Positions 27,744 through 36,279 of a stretch of DNA of 64,000 nucleotides are shown here, piece after piece. Position numbers and translations under genes: made by a program. The stretch comes from Caulobacter segnis ATCC 21756 (GTDB lineage Bacteria > Pseudomonadota > Alphaproteobacteria > Caulobacterales > Caulobacteraceae), in NCBI RefSeq assembly GCF_000092285.1, contig NC_014100.1, forward strand, positions 2,852,001 through 2,916,000, given 5' to 3'. Numbering within the stretch: the first letter of the stretch is position 1; every line of letters starts with the position of its first letter. The notes below the pieces were generated by a model. That model had not been told where the DNA came from. It saw only the letters and a list, made by a program, of their open reading frames with translations, and made no database searches.

Positions 27744-28598
27744 CTATTTCTCCAGCCGCGCCACGAGGCTGGACGTGTCCCAGCGGTGACCGCCCATCGT
27801 CTGGACCTCCGCGTAGAACTGGTCGATCAGAGCCGTGCCGGGCAGCGTAGCGCCGTTGGCGCGCGCCTCGTCCAGGGCGATGCCCAGGTCCTTGCGCATC
27901 CAGTCCACGGCGAAGCCGAACTCGAACTCCCCGCGCGCCATGGTGGGCCAGCGGTTCTCCATCTGCCACGACTGGGCAGAGCCCTTGGAGATGGCGGCCA
28001 ACACGTCGTCCGTCGGTAGGCCAGCGCGCTTGGCGAAGTGCAGCGCCTCGGCCACGCCCTGGACGACGCCAGCGATGGCGATCTGGTTGCACATCTTGGT
28101 CAGTTGCCCCGCGCCGACATCGCCCATGCGGCGGACGGCCTTGGCGTAGACCTCGATCACCGGCAGCACACGGTCGTAAGCCGTCTGGTCGCCGCCGGCC
28201 ATGATCGTCAGCTGACCGTTCTCCGCCCCCGCCTGGCCACCAGAGACGGGCGCGTCGACGAAGCTTCGACCGCTCGCGCCCGCAAGAGCGGCCATCTCAC
28301 GCGCGACCTTCGCGGAGGTCGTGGTGTGGTCGACGATCACGCCGCCCTCCGCCATCGCCGGCAGGGCCTGCGCCACGACGTCGCGGACGTCGTTGTCGTT
28401 GCCGACGCAGAGCAGCACGACCTCGGCGTTCGCGACCGCCTCGGCGATCGTGGAAAAAGCGGCGCCGCCGTGCTTTTCAGTCCATCGACGGGCTTTTTCG
28501 GGGCTGCGATTGTAGACGACGACCTCGTGGCCCGCGGCCTTCAGATGACCCGCCATCGGAAAGCCCATGACGCCCAGGCCGATAAACGCCGTCTTCAT
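27744..28598 (-). CDS. Beta-hydroxyacid dehydrogenase family (3-hydroxyisobutyrate or tartronate semialdehyde reductase-like)
   Basis: A 284-residue NAD(P)-dependent oxidoreductase. The Rossmann signature FIGLGVMGFPMAGHL is at the N-terminus. The family motif FVDAPVSGGQAGAENGQLTIM is around residue 115, with the catalytic lysine in GAGQLTKMCNQI. The C-terminal all-helical domain has KDLGIALDEA. The family reduces or oxidises 3-hydroxyisobutyrate, tartronate semialdehyde or similar. Context does not reveal which. A strong Shine-Dalgarno (TAGGAG) precedes the ATG. It stands alone and is divergent from motB. Confidence 0.87.
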   Translation of the reverse strand: MKTAFIGLGVMGFPMAGHLKAAGHEVVVYNRSPEKARRWTEKHGGAAFSTIAEAVANAEVVLLCVGNDNDVRDVVAQALPAMAEGGVIVDHTTTSAKVAREMAALAGASGRSFVDAPVSGGQAGAENGQLTIMAGGDQTAYDRVLPVIEVYAKAVRRMGDVGAGQLTKMCNQIAIAGVVQGVAEALHFAKRAGLPTDDVLAAISKGSAQSWQMENRWPTMARGEFEFGFAVDWMRKDLGIALDEARANGATLPGTALIDQFYAEVQTMGGHRWDTSSLVARLEK

Positions 28599-28693
28599 CG
28601 CAAACTCCTAGAGTGAAGCCTGGGATTACGCGGCCAAGACCCGCGACGGCAACCCCATCTTAACGACCTTTCGGCAGGTTGCGGGTCACTCGG

Positions 28694-28707
28694 TTAAACA
28701 GGCTTAA
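28694..28707 (+). promoter_or_regulatory. CtrA-like TTAA pair upstream of motB
   Basis: TTAA and TTAA are separated by six bases just before the motB start. The Caulobacter CtrA box is TTAA-N7-TTAA, so spacing is one base short. A third TTAA is at 28660. Flagellar genes are often CtrA targets, which makes this worth noting, but the match is imperfect. Confidence 0.3.
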
Positions 28708-28712
28708 GCACG

Positions 28713-29612
28713 ATGGCGGTCAGCAGCGAGCAACCGATCCTCATCAAGAAGGTGAAGAAGGTCTCGGGCGGCGGCCACCACGGCGGCGCCTGGAAGGTCG
28801 CCTATGCCGACTTCGTGACCGCGATGATGGCCTTCTTCCTGCTGATGTGGCTGCTCAACACGACTAGTCCCGAGCAGAAGCAAGGCATCGCCGACTACTT
28901 CGCGCCCGCATCCATCTCGTCGACCACCAGCGGTTCCGGCGGCATTCTGGGCGGCACGTCGCTGGGCGACGACGGCGCCAAGTCGGACGGCAAGATGTCG
29001 GCCATCCAGCAGATGGCGCCCGAGGTGCCGGACAACGTCGAGAAGGACGGTCAGTCGACCGACACCGCCAATCTTTCGTCGGCCAGCGAACAGGCGCTGC
29101 GCGACGCCCTGGCCAAGAAGGAGCAGGACAGCTTCGCCTCGGCCGCCCAGTCGCTGCGCCAATCGCTGCAGGACATGCCGGAGCTCGCAGAGCTGTCCAA
29201 GCAAATCCTGATCGACCAGACCCCCGAGGGTCTGCGCATCCAGCTGGTCGACCAGGAAGGCCGCTCGATGTTCCAGGAGAACTCGAAGGTTCCGAACGAC
29301 CGCGCCCGCATCCTGCTGCGCGCCGTCGCCAAGGTCATCACCCAGTTGCCCAACCGCGTGACCATCTCGGGTCACACCAGCGCCAGCGCCTACGGCAAGA
29401 AGCAGGACGGCGACTGGTCGCTGTCGGCCTCGCGCGCGGACGCGTCCCGGCAGATCCTGCGAGCGGCCGGCGTCGACGATGACCGCATCTACCAGGTGTC
29501 GGGCAAGGCCAACTCCGAGCCGCTCTACGCCGACGATCCGACCCTTGCCGGCAATCGGCGCATTTCGATCGTCCTGCTGCGCGAAAAGCCGGTCCTGCCC
29601 GACGGTCTGTGA
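28713..29612 (+). CDS. motB: MotB, flagellar motor stator protein
   Basis: A 299-residue protein with one N-terminal membrane helix. The proton-binding Asp is in VAYADFVTAMMAFFLLMWL, followed by the plug-like NTTSPEQKQGIADYF. A Ser/Gly-rich linker leads to a C-terminal OmpA-like peptidoglycan-binding domain (about residues 165-295) with ITISGHTSAS-type and LSASRADASRQIL segments. It anchors the MotA/MotB stator to the cell wall and conducts protons for flagellar rotation. The basic N-terminus with IKKVKKVSGGGHHGGAW is typical of alphaproteobacterial MotB. motA is not adjacent. Confidence 0.94.
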   Translation: MAVSSEQPILIKKVKKVSGGGHHGGAWKVAYADFVTAMMAFFLLMWLLNTTSPEQKQGIADYFAPASISSTTSGSGGILGGTSLGDDGAKSDGKMSAIQQMAPEVPDNVEKDGQSTDTANLSSASEQALRDALAKKEQDSFASAAQSLRQSLQDMPELAELSKQILIDQTPEGLRIQLVDQEGRSMFQENSKVPNDRARILLRAVAKVITQLPNRVTISGHTSASAYGKKQDGDWSLSASRADASRQILRAAGVDDDRIYQVSGKANSEPLYADDPTLAGNRRISIVLLREKPVLPDGL

Positions 29613-29711
29613 CCGTTAGCCGCGCTCAGTCGAGGCGAAGCTTGCGCAACCGGACGCAATGCTTCCTAATCGGCTCTAGGGCGCATTCAGGCTAGAGGGG
29701 ACCGGGCTTCC

Positions 29712-30551
29712 GTGACGCAGCATTTTCCGACGCGACAGCTTCGGTTCTTCCTGACCGCGCCCACGCCGTGCCCGTATCTCCCAGGCCGCGAGGAGCGGAA
29801 GGTGTTCGCGCACCTGCCGCTGTCCGACGGGCCGACCGTCAATGACAGCCTGACCCAGGTCGGCTTCCGCCGCTCGCAGAACATCGCCTATCGTCCAGCC
29901 TGCGAAACCTGCCGGGCCTGTCAGTCCGCCCGCGCGCCGGCTGGCGAATATGTGCTCTCGCGGTCTGAACGGAAGGTCCTGAACCGCAACGAGGACCTCG
30001 AGCGCCACCTGGTCGAAGCCGAGGCGACGCTTGAGCAGTTCGAGTTGCTGCGCCGCTACCTGTTGGCCCGCCACGCCGACGGCGGCATGGCCGAGATGAC
30101 CTGGCCCGACTATGTGGCCATGGTCGAGGACACCGCGGTCCGCACCCACCTGATCGAATACCGGCGCAAGTCGCTGGACCGCGGTCCCGGCGATCTTGTC
30201 GCCTGCGTGCTGGTCGACGTTCTCGCTGATGGCCTGTCGCTGGTCTACAGCTTCTACGAGCCCGACGAGACCCGTCGCAGCCTCGGCTCCTTCATCATCC
30301 TGGACCATATCGTCCAGGCTCAGGAAGGCGGCCTGCCCTATGTCTATCTTGGCTATTGGGTGCCAGGTAGCGAGAAGATGGCCTACAAGGCGCGCTTCTC
30401 GCCTCTGGAAATCCTCAAGCCTGGCGGCTGGTCGCTGATGTCGGCTCGCGAGCGTGGCGCCCGGCCGCCGGCCTTGCGCGGCGACGCCAGGGACGCTTGC
30501 GACCTGCCCCTGAGCGACGCCGAGCCGGCGGATATCGAGGAACTGGGTTAG
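29712..30551 (+). CDS. bpt: Bpt, aspartate/glutamate leucyl-transferase (N-end rule)
   Basis: A 279-residue protein starting at GTG after GAGGGGAC. It matches the bacterial arginyl/leucyl-tRNA-protein transferase family: CPYLPGREERKVF near the N-terminus and the CETCRACQSAR cysteine cluster at about residues 63-73. GLSLVYSFYEPDETRRSLGSFIILDHI and YLGYWVPGSEKMAYKARFSPLE follow. It attaches leucine to proteins with N-terminal Asp or Glu, marking them for ClpS/ClpAP degradation. It overlaps the end of the convergent SDR gene by four bases. Family membership is firm, and the Bpt rather than Ate subtype is by bacterial origin. Confidence 0.92.
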   Translation: MTQHFPTRQLRFFLTAPTPCPYLPGREERKVFAHLPLSDGPTVNDSLTQVGFRRSQNIAYRPACETCRACQSARAPAGEYVLSRSERKVLNRNEDLERHLVEAEATLEQFELLRRYLLARHADGGMAEMTWPDYVAMVEDTAVRTHLIEYRRKSLDRGPGDLVACVLVDVLADGLSLVYSFYEPDETRRSLGSFIILDHIVQAQEGGLPYVYLGYWVPGSEKMAYKARFSPLEILKPGGWSLMSARERGARPPALRGDARDACDLPLSDAEPADIEELG

Positions 30552-31315
30552 CGCGCGAAGCTGACCCCGCCGTCCACCGTGACGGCGCCGCCCATCACGT
30601 AATCGCCCGCTCGCGACGCCAGGTAGATGGCGGCGCCCGCCATGTCCTCCTCCGAACCGATGCGCCCCGCCGGGATGGCTTTGGACACGGCGTCGGCGTG
30701 ATCGCGCGCGACCTTGTTCATGTCCGACGCGAAGGCGCCCGGCGCGATGCAGCTGACGGCGATGTTCTCGGGCGCCAGACGCAGGGCCATCCGCTTGGTC
30801 ATGTGCAGCAGGCCGGCCTTGGACGCGCCATAGGGATAGGTTTCATCCTTGGTGACCGACTGCCCGTCGATCGAAGCGATGTTGATCACCTTGGCGACGT
30901 GATCCTTGGCCGCCGCGCGAAGCGGGCCGATCAACGCCTGGGTCAGGAAGAACGGCGTCTTCATGTTGAGGTCGACGGTCTTGTCCCAGCCGGCTTCCGG
31001 AAACTCATCAAAGGCCGCGCCCCAGGCGGCGCCAGCGTTGTTGACCAGGATGTCGAGCTTGTCCTCGCGTTCCTTGATGCGGTCGGCGAGACCCTGGACG
31101 CCTTCCATGGTCGAGATGTCGCCCGGCAGAGAGACGCATTCGCCAAATTCGCTGAGCGCCTCGGCCGCCGCGTCGCAGGCCGCGGCCTTCCGGGCGGTGA
31201 TGTAGACGCGCTTGGCGCCATAGGTCAGGAAGCCCTTGACGATCATGGCGCCGATGCCGCGCGAGCCGCCGGTCACCAGGGCCACGCGGCCTTCGAGCGA
31301 GAAAAGGTTCTGCAT
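30548..31315 (-). CDS. Short-chain dehydrogenase/reductase (SDR)
   Basis: A 255-residue classical SDR. The cofactor motif TGGSRGIG is at about residues 16-23, NNAG follows, and the active site is Ser in NIASIDGQS with YPYGASK (Tyr and Lys). The end GGAVTVDGGVSFAR is typical. Substrate cannot be told from sequence. It is the last gene of a run of oxidoreductases (quinone oxidoreductase-like, nitronate monooxygenase, SDR) on this strand, 12 bases after the monooxygenase gene, so it probably acts in the same catabolic or detoxifying pathway. Confidence 0.9.
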   Translation of the reverse strand: MQNLFSLEGRVALVTGGSRGIGAMIVKGFLTYGAKRVYITARKAAACDAAAEALSEFGECVSLPGDISTMEGVQGLADRIKEREDKLDILVNNAGAAWGAAFDEFPEAGWDKTVDLNMKTPFFLTQALIGPLRAAAKDHVAKVINIASIDGQSVTKDETYPYGASKAGLLHMTKRMALRLAPENIAVSCIAPGAFASDMNKVARDHADAVSKAIPAGRIGSEEDMAGAAIYLASRAGDYVMGGAVTVDGGVSFAR

Positions 31316-31327
31316 ATCGGATGTCCT

Positions 31328-32263
31328 CTAAAAGCCGCGCGCGACGGCCAGGGCGCCCAGGCGCCCGCAAATGTCGTGAAATTGGGAGACCGTCTCGTCG
31401 ATGATCTCATGGACCGGCTTCACCGCGTCGATCAGGCCGACGGTCTGCCCCGCCAGGGCCGGCGCGGCCTCCATGTCGCCACCGAAGTAGACGTCCAGGA
31501 TGTTCCTCAGAACGTCGGGCGGCATGACGCCGGCGTCGTGGATTTCCTTGGTCAGCTCAGACTTGATGGCGCGGATGCAGGGACTGGCCTTCTTGTTCAA
31601 CACCCAGGTGCCGGTCTCCTTGGCGCCGGTGATGGCCGCCTTGTAGTTGGCGTGCACCGGGCTCTCGGCCGAGCTGACGAAGCGCGTGCCCATCTGGACC
31701 GCCTCGGCGCCCAGCGCGAAGGCGGCCGCCATGCCGCGCCCGTCGCAGATGCCGCCGGCGGCGACCAGCGGCACGTCGACCTTGGCTCGGATCGCCTGCA
31801 GCAGAACGAGGGTCGAGACCTCCTCGGGGTTCTTGAAGCCGCCGCCCTCGGCGCCCTCCACCACGAGACCGTCCACGCCAGCCTCGACGCACTTGACCGC
31901 CGCGTCGACGGTCGGCGCCGCGTGGTAGACGACGATGCCGGCGTCCTTCAGGGGGCCGATGAACTTGGCGGGACTGCCGGCCGAGGTGGTGACGAACTTG
32001 ACGCCGCTCTCGCAGACGAAGCGCAGCATGGCGTCGTCGCGCAGAAACAGGATCGGCAGGTTCACGCCGAACGGCAGGCCGCTGCCCGCCATCTTGGTGA
32101 TCTCGGCCTTGCAGTTCTCGGTCTCGCCCGAGGAGGTCTCGATGATCCCGAGGCCGCCGGCGCGAGAGACGGCGCTCGCCAGCGGGTAGCGGGCGATCCA
32201 TCCCATGGGGGCCTGGATGATCGGATACTTGGCGCCCGTATGGGCCAGGACTCGGTTGCTCAT
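31328..32263 (-). CDS. Nitronate monooxygenase (2-nitropropane dioxygenase family)
   Basis: A 311-residue FMN-dependent TIM-barrel protein. The N-terminus reads YPIIQAPMGWIARYPLASAVSRAGGLGII. FMN-binding loops include VVEGAEGGGF, VPLVAAGGICDGRGMAAAFALGAEAVQMGTRFVSS and similar family segments. Members oxidise nitronates to carbonyls and nitrite, but many relatives act as enoyl reductases or have no assigned substrate. Its start overlaps the end of the upstream quinone oxidoreductase-like gene by four bases, so co-translation is likely. Confidence 0.87.
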   Translation of the reverse strand: MSNRVLAHTGAKYPIIQAPMGWIARYPLASAVSRAGGLGIIETSSGETENCKAEITKMAGSGLPFGVNLPILFLRDDAMLRFVCESGVKFVTTSAGSPAKFIGPLKDAGIVVYHAAPTVDAAVKCVEAGVDGLVVEGAEGGGFKNPEEVSTLVLLQAIRAKVDVPLVAAGGICDGRGMAAAFALGAEAVQMGTRFVSSAESPVHANYKAAITGAKETGTWVLNKKASPCIRAIKSELTKEIHDAGVMPPDVLRNILDVYFGGDMEAAPALAGQTVGLIDAVKPVHEIIDETVSQFHDICGRLGALAVARGF

Positions 32264-33222
32264 GGAATCAACAACACGCGGCCAACGGCCTGACGGCTCT
32301 CGATATAGGCGTGGGCGGCGGCGGCCTCCGACAACGGGAAGGTCTTGTCGATCACGACTTCCAAATCGCCGCGCGCGGCCTGTTCGATCAGGGCCTGGAT
32401 CATGTCGTGCACGCGATCGGTCATGATCTCCGCGCCCAGGAAGACCCCGGTCAGCGAGCGGTTGCCCGCCATCAGCGAGGAGACGTCGACCTTCATCGGC
32501 TCCCGGCCGGCGTTGCCGACCAGCGAGACGCGGCCGCGGTAGCCGAGAGAGCCAAGGCTTCCCGCCAGCGTGGCGCCGCCGACGGGATCGACCACGAGGT
32601 CCACGCCCTTGCCGCCGGTCAGCCTCATAACCTGCTCGACGAGATCGTCGCGACGGTAGTTGATGCCGTGGTCGAGACCAAAAGCCTTGAGGCGTTCGAG
32701 TCGTTCATCGCTCGACGCCGACGCCAGCACCGTCGCGCCAGCCCTCTTGGCCAGCTGAATCGCGGCGATGCCGACAGCGCCTGCGCCCGCCTGCACCAGC
32801 ACCGTCTCGCCGGACTTCAGATGGCCCGCGCCGAAGAGGCACTCATGCGCGGTTCCGAAGGGAACTGGGATCGCGGAAGCCTTGCGGATGTCGAAGCCCT
32901 CTGGGATCGGCCAGGCGTTGCGGGCGGGCACGGCGCGCAGTTCGGCGTGCGATCCGAAGGCGTTCACCGTGACGACTTTCTGGCCGACCTTGAGGTGGCT
33001 CACCTCGGCGCCGATCTCGATGATCTCGCCAGCCGCCTGGTAGCCGACGATGTGGGGACTGCCCGCCATCTGGCCGCCGCCACGATTGAGCGTATCGCCG
33101 CCCTCGATGCTGACGGCCTCGACGCGGATGACCACGCCCTGCGGGTGACAGACCGGATCGGGAACGTCCTCGTAGCGAAAGACGTCCGGCGCCCCGGTCT
33201 CATAGTAGACAGCGGCCTTCAT
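32260..33222 (-). CDS. Zinc-independent MDR-family (quinone oxidoreductase-like) NADPH dehydrogenase
   Basis: A 320-residue medium-chain reductase. An N-terminal GroES-like domain (HIVGYQAAGEIIEIG) is followed by a Rossmann domain with ETVLVQAGAGAVGIAAIQLAK around residue 140 and LVVDPVGGATL. The catalytic zinc cysteines of alcohol dehydrogenases are not evident, so it is closest to NADPH:quinone reductase (Qor). It reduces quinones or alpha,beta-unsaturated carbonyls. It heads the three oxidoreductase genes and lies 36 bases downstream of a serine hydrolase on the same strand. Confidence 0.87.
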   Translation of the reverse strand: MKAAVYYETGAPDVFRYEDVPDPVCHPQGVVIRVEAVSIEGGDTLNRGGGQMAGSPHIVGYQAAGEIIEIGAEVSHLKVGQKVVTVNAFGSHAELRAVPARNAWPIPEGFDIRKASAIPVPFGTAHECLFGAGHLKSGETVLVQAGAGAVGIAAIQLAKRAGATVLASASSDERLERLKAFGLDHGINYRRDDLVEQVMRLTGGKGVDLVVDPVGGATLAGSLGSLGYRGRVSLVGNAGREPMKVDVSSLMAGNRSLTGVFLGAEIMTDRVHDMIQALIEQAARGDLEVVIDKTFPLSEAAAAHAYIESRQAVGRVLLIP

Positions 33223-33258
33223 GGCGTTTCTCCCCAGCGTTTTCTTATCGGCCGAAGC

Positions 33259-34566
33259 CTATTTGGCGGGATTGACGAGCGCGTCGTAGACCAGCTTGGC
33301 GCTGTCGTCGTCGATGTCCTTGATCGCGGGATCGCCATCCTTGTTCAGGATGTGGATCATGCCCAGGAAGAAGAGGTCGTTCTTGGGGTCGATCCAGAAC
33401 CAGGTGCCCGCTGCGCCGCCCCAGCTGAAAGTCCCCTCGCCTTGCGGGCCGGCCTTGGCGCTGTCCAGCACGACGGCGAAGTCGAGACCGAAGCCCCGCC
33501 CCCTAGCCGCGTTGAACGGCGGGACGTCGGAGCTCATGATCGCGTCGCTGAGGGCGTTGGTGCGCATCAACTTGACGGTCTCGGGCTTGAGGATGCGCTT
33601 GCCGTCCAGAGTCCCGCCGTTCAGCAGCATCTGGGCAAAGCGAGCATAGTCGGCGTTGGTCGAAACCAGACCGCCGCCGCCGGAGGCCATGACCGGGGGC
33701 TTGGTGATGTCCAGCACCATGAAGCCGCTGGCGGGGACCAGTTTCTGTTCCTTGGGGCTCCAGAGATAAAGCGAGGCCAGACGATCCGTCTTCCCGGCCG
33801 GCAGCCAGAAGCCTGTGTCGGTCATCTTCAGCGGTTCGAAGATGCGCTTTTGCATGAAGTCGCCGAGCGACATTCCCGACAGCTTCTCGACGATCAGGCC
33901 CTGGATATCGACCGACACGCTGTACTTCCAGCGCGTTCCCGGCTGGGCGACCAGCGGGAGCTCGGCGATCTTCTCGACAAATTCTTTTTGGGTTCGCGCG
34001 CCCAGGACATTGCGCGCATACGCCTTGTCGATGGGGTTATCGGGAACCAGCCCATAGGCGAAGCCACCCGAGTGGCTCATGATCTCGCGCATGGTCGGCG
34101 GACGATCGGCTGGGACCGTGTCGAACGACCCGTCCGGATTGACGCCCTTGAAGACGCGCAGCGACGCGAACTCGGGGATGTATTTGCTGACCGGGTCGTC
34201 CAGCTTCCACTTGCCTTCCTCATAGAGGATCATCATGGCGACGCCGGTGACCGGCTTGGTCTGGGAATAGATCCGGAAGATCGTGTCCTTGGTCATCGGC
34301 GGGCCATCGAAGCCCTTCTTGCCGTGAACCGCGTAGTTCACGACCTTGCCATGGCGAACCAGCATGGTGGTCACGCCGGGCAGATGTCCCGTGTCCACAA
34401 GGCCTTGCATATGGGCGTCAAGCTTGGCGAGGCCTTCGGCGGTAAAGCCTACGGTTTCGGGAGCCGCCGTGACGAACGCTGGGGAGTTCGGAGCCGCCGC
34501 GAGCGCGGGACCGCAAGCAAAGACAGCCACGGCCACGGCCGCGCCAATCAGTTTCCGAAACGCCAA
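33259..34566 (-). CDS. Exported serine hydrolase, class C beta-lactamase family (copy 1)
   Basis: A 435-residue protein starting at TTG after GGGAGGGTGT, with a signal peptide ending near ALAAA. The nucleophile motif SxxK is Ser101-Gln-Thr-Lys104 (RIYSQTKPVTG), and the second motif is Tyr215-Ser-Val (WKYSVSVD). A Gly-rich SWGGAAGTWFWIDP box is near the C-terminus. Members are esterases, beta-lactamases or D-aminopeptidases, and this subfamily with TRWKYSV and GGGGL is usually annotated as esterase. It is upstream of the oxidoreductase genes. A clear paralogue lies at 36280-37695, with SxxK at the identical residue number. Confidence 0.88.
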   Translation of the reverse strand: MAFRKLIGAAVAVAVFACGPALAAAPNSPAFVTAAPETVGFTAEGLAKLDAHMQGLVDTGHLPGVTTMLVRHGKVVNYAVHGKKGFDGPPMTKDTIFRIYSQTKPVTGVAMMILYEEGKWKLDDPVSKYIPEFASLRVFKGVNPDGSFDTVPADRPPTMREIMSHSGGFAYGLVPDNPIDKAYARNVLGARTQKEFVEKIAELPLVAQPGTRWKYSVSVDIQGLIVEKLSGMSLGDFMQKRIFEPLKMTDTGFWLPAGKTDRLASLYLWSPKEQKLVPASGFMVLDITKPPVMASGGGGLVSTNADYARFAQMLLNGGTLDGKRILKPETVKLMRTNALSDAIMSSDVPPFNAARGRGFGLDFAVVLDSAKAGPQGEGTFSWGGAAGTWFWIDPKNDLFFLGMIHILNKDGDPAIKDIDDDSAKLVYDALVNPAK

Positions 34567-34766
34567 AACACCCTCCCGAACACTCGTTTGACACGACCTT
34601 AGAGCGCGCGTCGTCGCGTTGAAACCGCTTTTTGAACGCGGAGCAGACGGCCTCCCGTCGCGCCCAATGGTGAAGGTTATTTAATGCTGCGCCGGATTGA
34701 TCGAACGTCGTTCATGTATATTTTTTACTGCACGAGGGATTACGAAATAGACATGTTAGGCAACCC

Positions 34767-36206
34767 ATGGCCACGCTCGCCAATCTGATCAGCATCTATC
34801 GCAACGTGCACCGCGTCCCCACGAACGCGGAGCTTCCCGCCAACGCGACGACGCAGTTGACCTTGATGGCCAACGGCATCGACGCCGCGCGCAACGGCAT
34901 GATGGGGGACGGCTGGACCTACGCCAGCGCCGTGCAGTGGATCATGGACGGCGCCAAGGCGACGACCGCCGTGGCCGTGATGGCGTACGGCTTCATCGCC
35001 GACCTGCCCTTGAGCACGGAGGGATTGAACTATCTGGTCTCTTCGACGGGCGGCAATCCGAACAACCTGAACAGCGCGTACTACGCCAAGTTCAATGTCG
35101 AGAACCGTTACATCAACTTCTCGGTCAACCTGGCCAAGTCCGGCGAGGGGCGTGCGAACTTCCTCCAGGCGTACGGCGAGAACGGGACGATGTACGCCAC
35201 CCTGCAGAAGGCCTACTTCAAGCTCTTCGGCGTCCAGCTCTCCCACGACGCCACCCTCGCCTATCTGGACGCGGACGTGCCGAACGGCCGCGGTGGGACC
35301 TATACGCGCGGAGAATATTTCGTCGAACTGGGCGGCGACGGGGGCAATGGGATCGGCAGCCGCGCGGCGATGGTCGGCGCCCTGATGGCCGAGGCGATGA
35401 AGAGCGGCCTAGGCCCCTACGCCGAGGCCGTGCGCGCCTACCTGAATGAGGTCGCGGTCACCGGTAAGGGCGTGCCCTACGCCAACTTTTTCTCGCTATA
35501 TGGCCCGGGCGGCGACTACGCGCTGGGCGGCCCCTCTGATCCCGGCCTTCCCGGCGAGAAGGCGACTTTCGCCCACGATTGGAACGTCGACGCCTACAAC
35601 CAGCAGCCCGACGACAACACCCATGTGCTGGCTAGCGACGGCAACGACGTCATCACACCCGAGATCACCAACGGCCCTGGCGGCCTGGACGCCGGGAAAC
35701 ATATCCGCACCGCCGGCGGCAACGACAGCGTGCGCGTGGACAACGGGTCCATGCGGGGCCACATCGACACAGGCGCAGGCAACGACCTGATATTGGTCGA
35801 GAAATTCGATGGCCGCATCACCACGGGCTCCGGCTACGACGGTGTGGATGTCGGCTCGTTCGCCGGCCTGCACCTTGCCAACGGCAAGGTGACCGACATC
35901 GCCCTGATCGATGACTTCCAGAAGGGGTTCGATATTCTCACCTTCCCCGGTCTGGTCGGACCCGGCGAGAAGAAGCAACTCTATTTCGTCACCACCGCCA
36001 CCTTCGATGACGCCCTGACCGCCTATTCCAGCGTCACTGCGGCCAACAGCAACACCGTCTTCGAATGGAATGGCGACACCTACATTTTCCATCAGAACGG
36101 CGTGTTGGGCGTCGATGCCGGCGATGGACTTATCAAACTTGCGGGCGTCACCGGCCTTACGGTCGGCAACAGGTTCGAAGCAGGCGACATCGTCTTCGCG
36201 GCCTAG
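34767..36206 (+). CDS. RsaA-like extracellular protein: S-layer-type N-terminal anchor plus RTX/type I secretion C-terminus
   Basis: A 479-residue protein without signal peptide. Residues about 60-170 closely resemble the N-terminal LPS-anchoring region of the Caulobacter S-layer protein RsaA: YYAKFNVENRYINFSVNLA here versus a near-identical ENRFINFSINLA segment in RsaA. TTAVAVMAYGF and LNYLV match RsaA segments too. Residues 285-365 hold degenerate RTX-like Ca-binding motifs (DGNDVI, GGNDSV, GAGNDLILV). The end (GDTYIFHQNG to GDIVFAA) resembles the RsaA C-terminal type I secretion signal. At half the length of RsaA, it is probably a secreted surface-attached protein. No type I exporter genes are in the window. 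A terminator follows, and the gene stands alone between two serine hydrolases. Confidence 0.82.
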   Translation: MATLANLISIYRNVHRVPTNAELPANATTQLTLMANGIDAARNGMMGDGWTYASAVQWIMDGAKATTAVAVMAYGFIADLPLSTEGLNYLVSSTGGNPNNLNSAYYAKFNVENRYINFSVNLAKSGEGRANFLQAYGENGTMYATLQKAYFKLFGVQLSHDATLAYLDADVPNGRGGTYTRGEYFVELGGDGGNGIGSRAAMVGALMAEAMKSGLGPYAEAVRAYLNEVAVTGKGVPYANFFSLYGPGGDYALGGPSDPGLPGEKATFAHDWNVDAYNQQPDDNTHVLASDGNDVITPEITNGPGGLDAGKHIRTAGGNDSVRVDNGSMRGHIDTGAGNDLILVEKFDGRITTGSGYDGVDVGSFAGLHLANGKVTDIALIDDFQKGFDILTFPGLVGPGEKKQLYFVTTATFDDALTAYSSVTAANSNTVFEWNGDTYIFHQNGVLGVDAGDGLIKLAGVTGLTVGNRFEAGDIVFAA

Positions 36207-36231
36207 GCTTCAGCCCCCGAAGGCCGTGAAG

Positions 36232-36266
36232 AGCTCCTCCCGCGCCATGCGGGGGGAGCTTTCCTT
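36232..36266 (+). terminator. Strong terminator after the RsaA-like gene
   Basis: A 12-bp stem (AGCTCCTCCCGC / GCGGGGGGAGCT, one G-T pair) with a 5-base loop lies 25 bases after the stop codon. It is followed by TTCCTT. It isolates the RsaA-like gene from the convergent serine hydrolase. Confidence 0.75.
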
Positions 36267-36279
36267 GTCAGCAGCGGCG

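Noticed and set aside
30497..34602. Two long plus-strand open frames (598 and 763 codons) opposite the oxidoreductase and hydrolase genes
   Set aside because: They mirror the minus-strand genes, which have strong family motifs. The translated mirrors have none.
34567..34766. Possible riboswitch or small RNA in the AT-rich leader of the RsaA-like gene
   Set aside because: No conserved fold was recognised. The AT-rich stretch is more simply a promoter with an untranslated leader.
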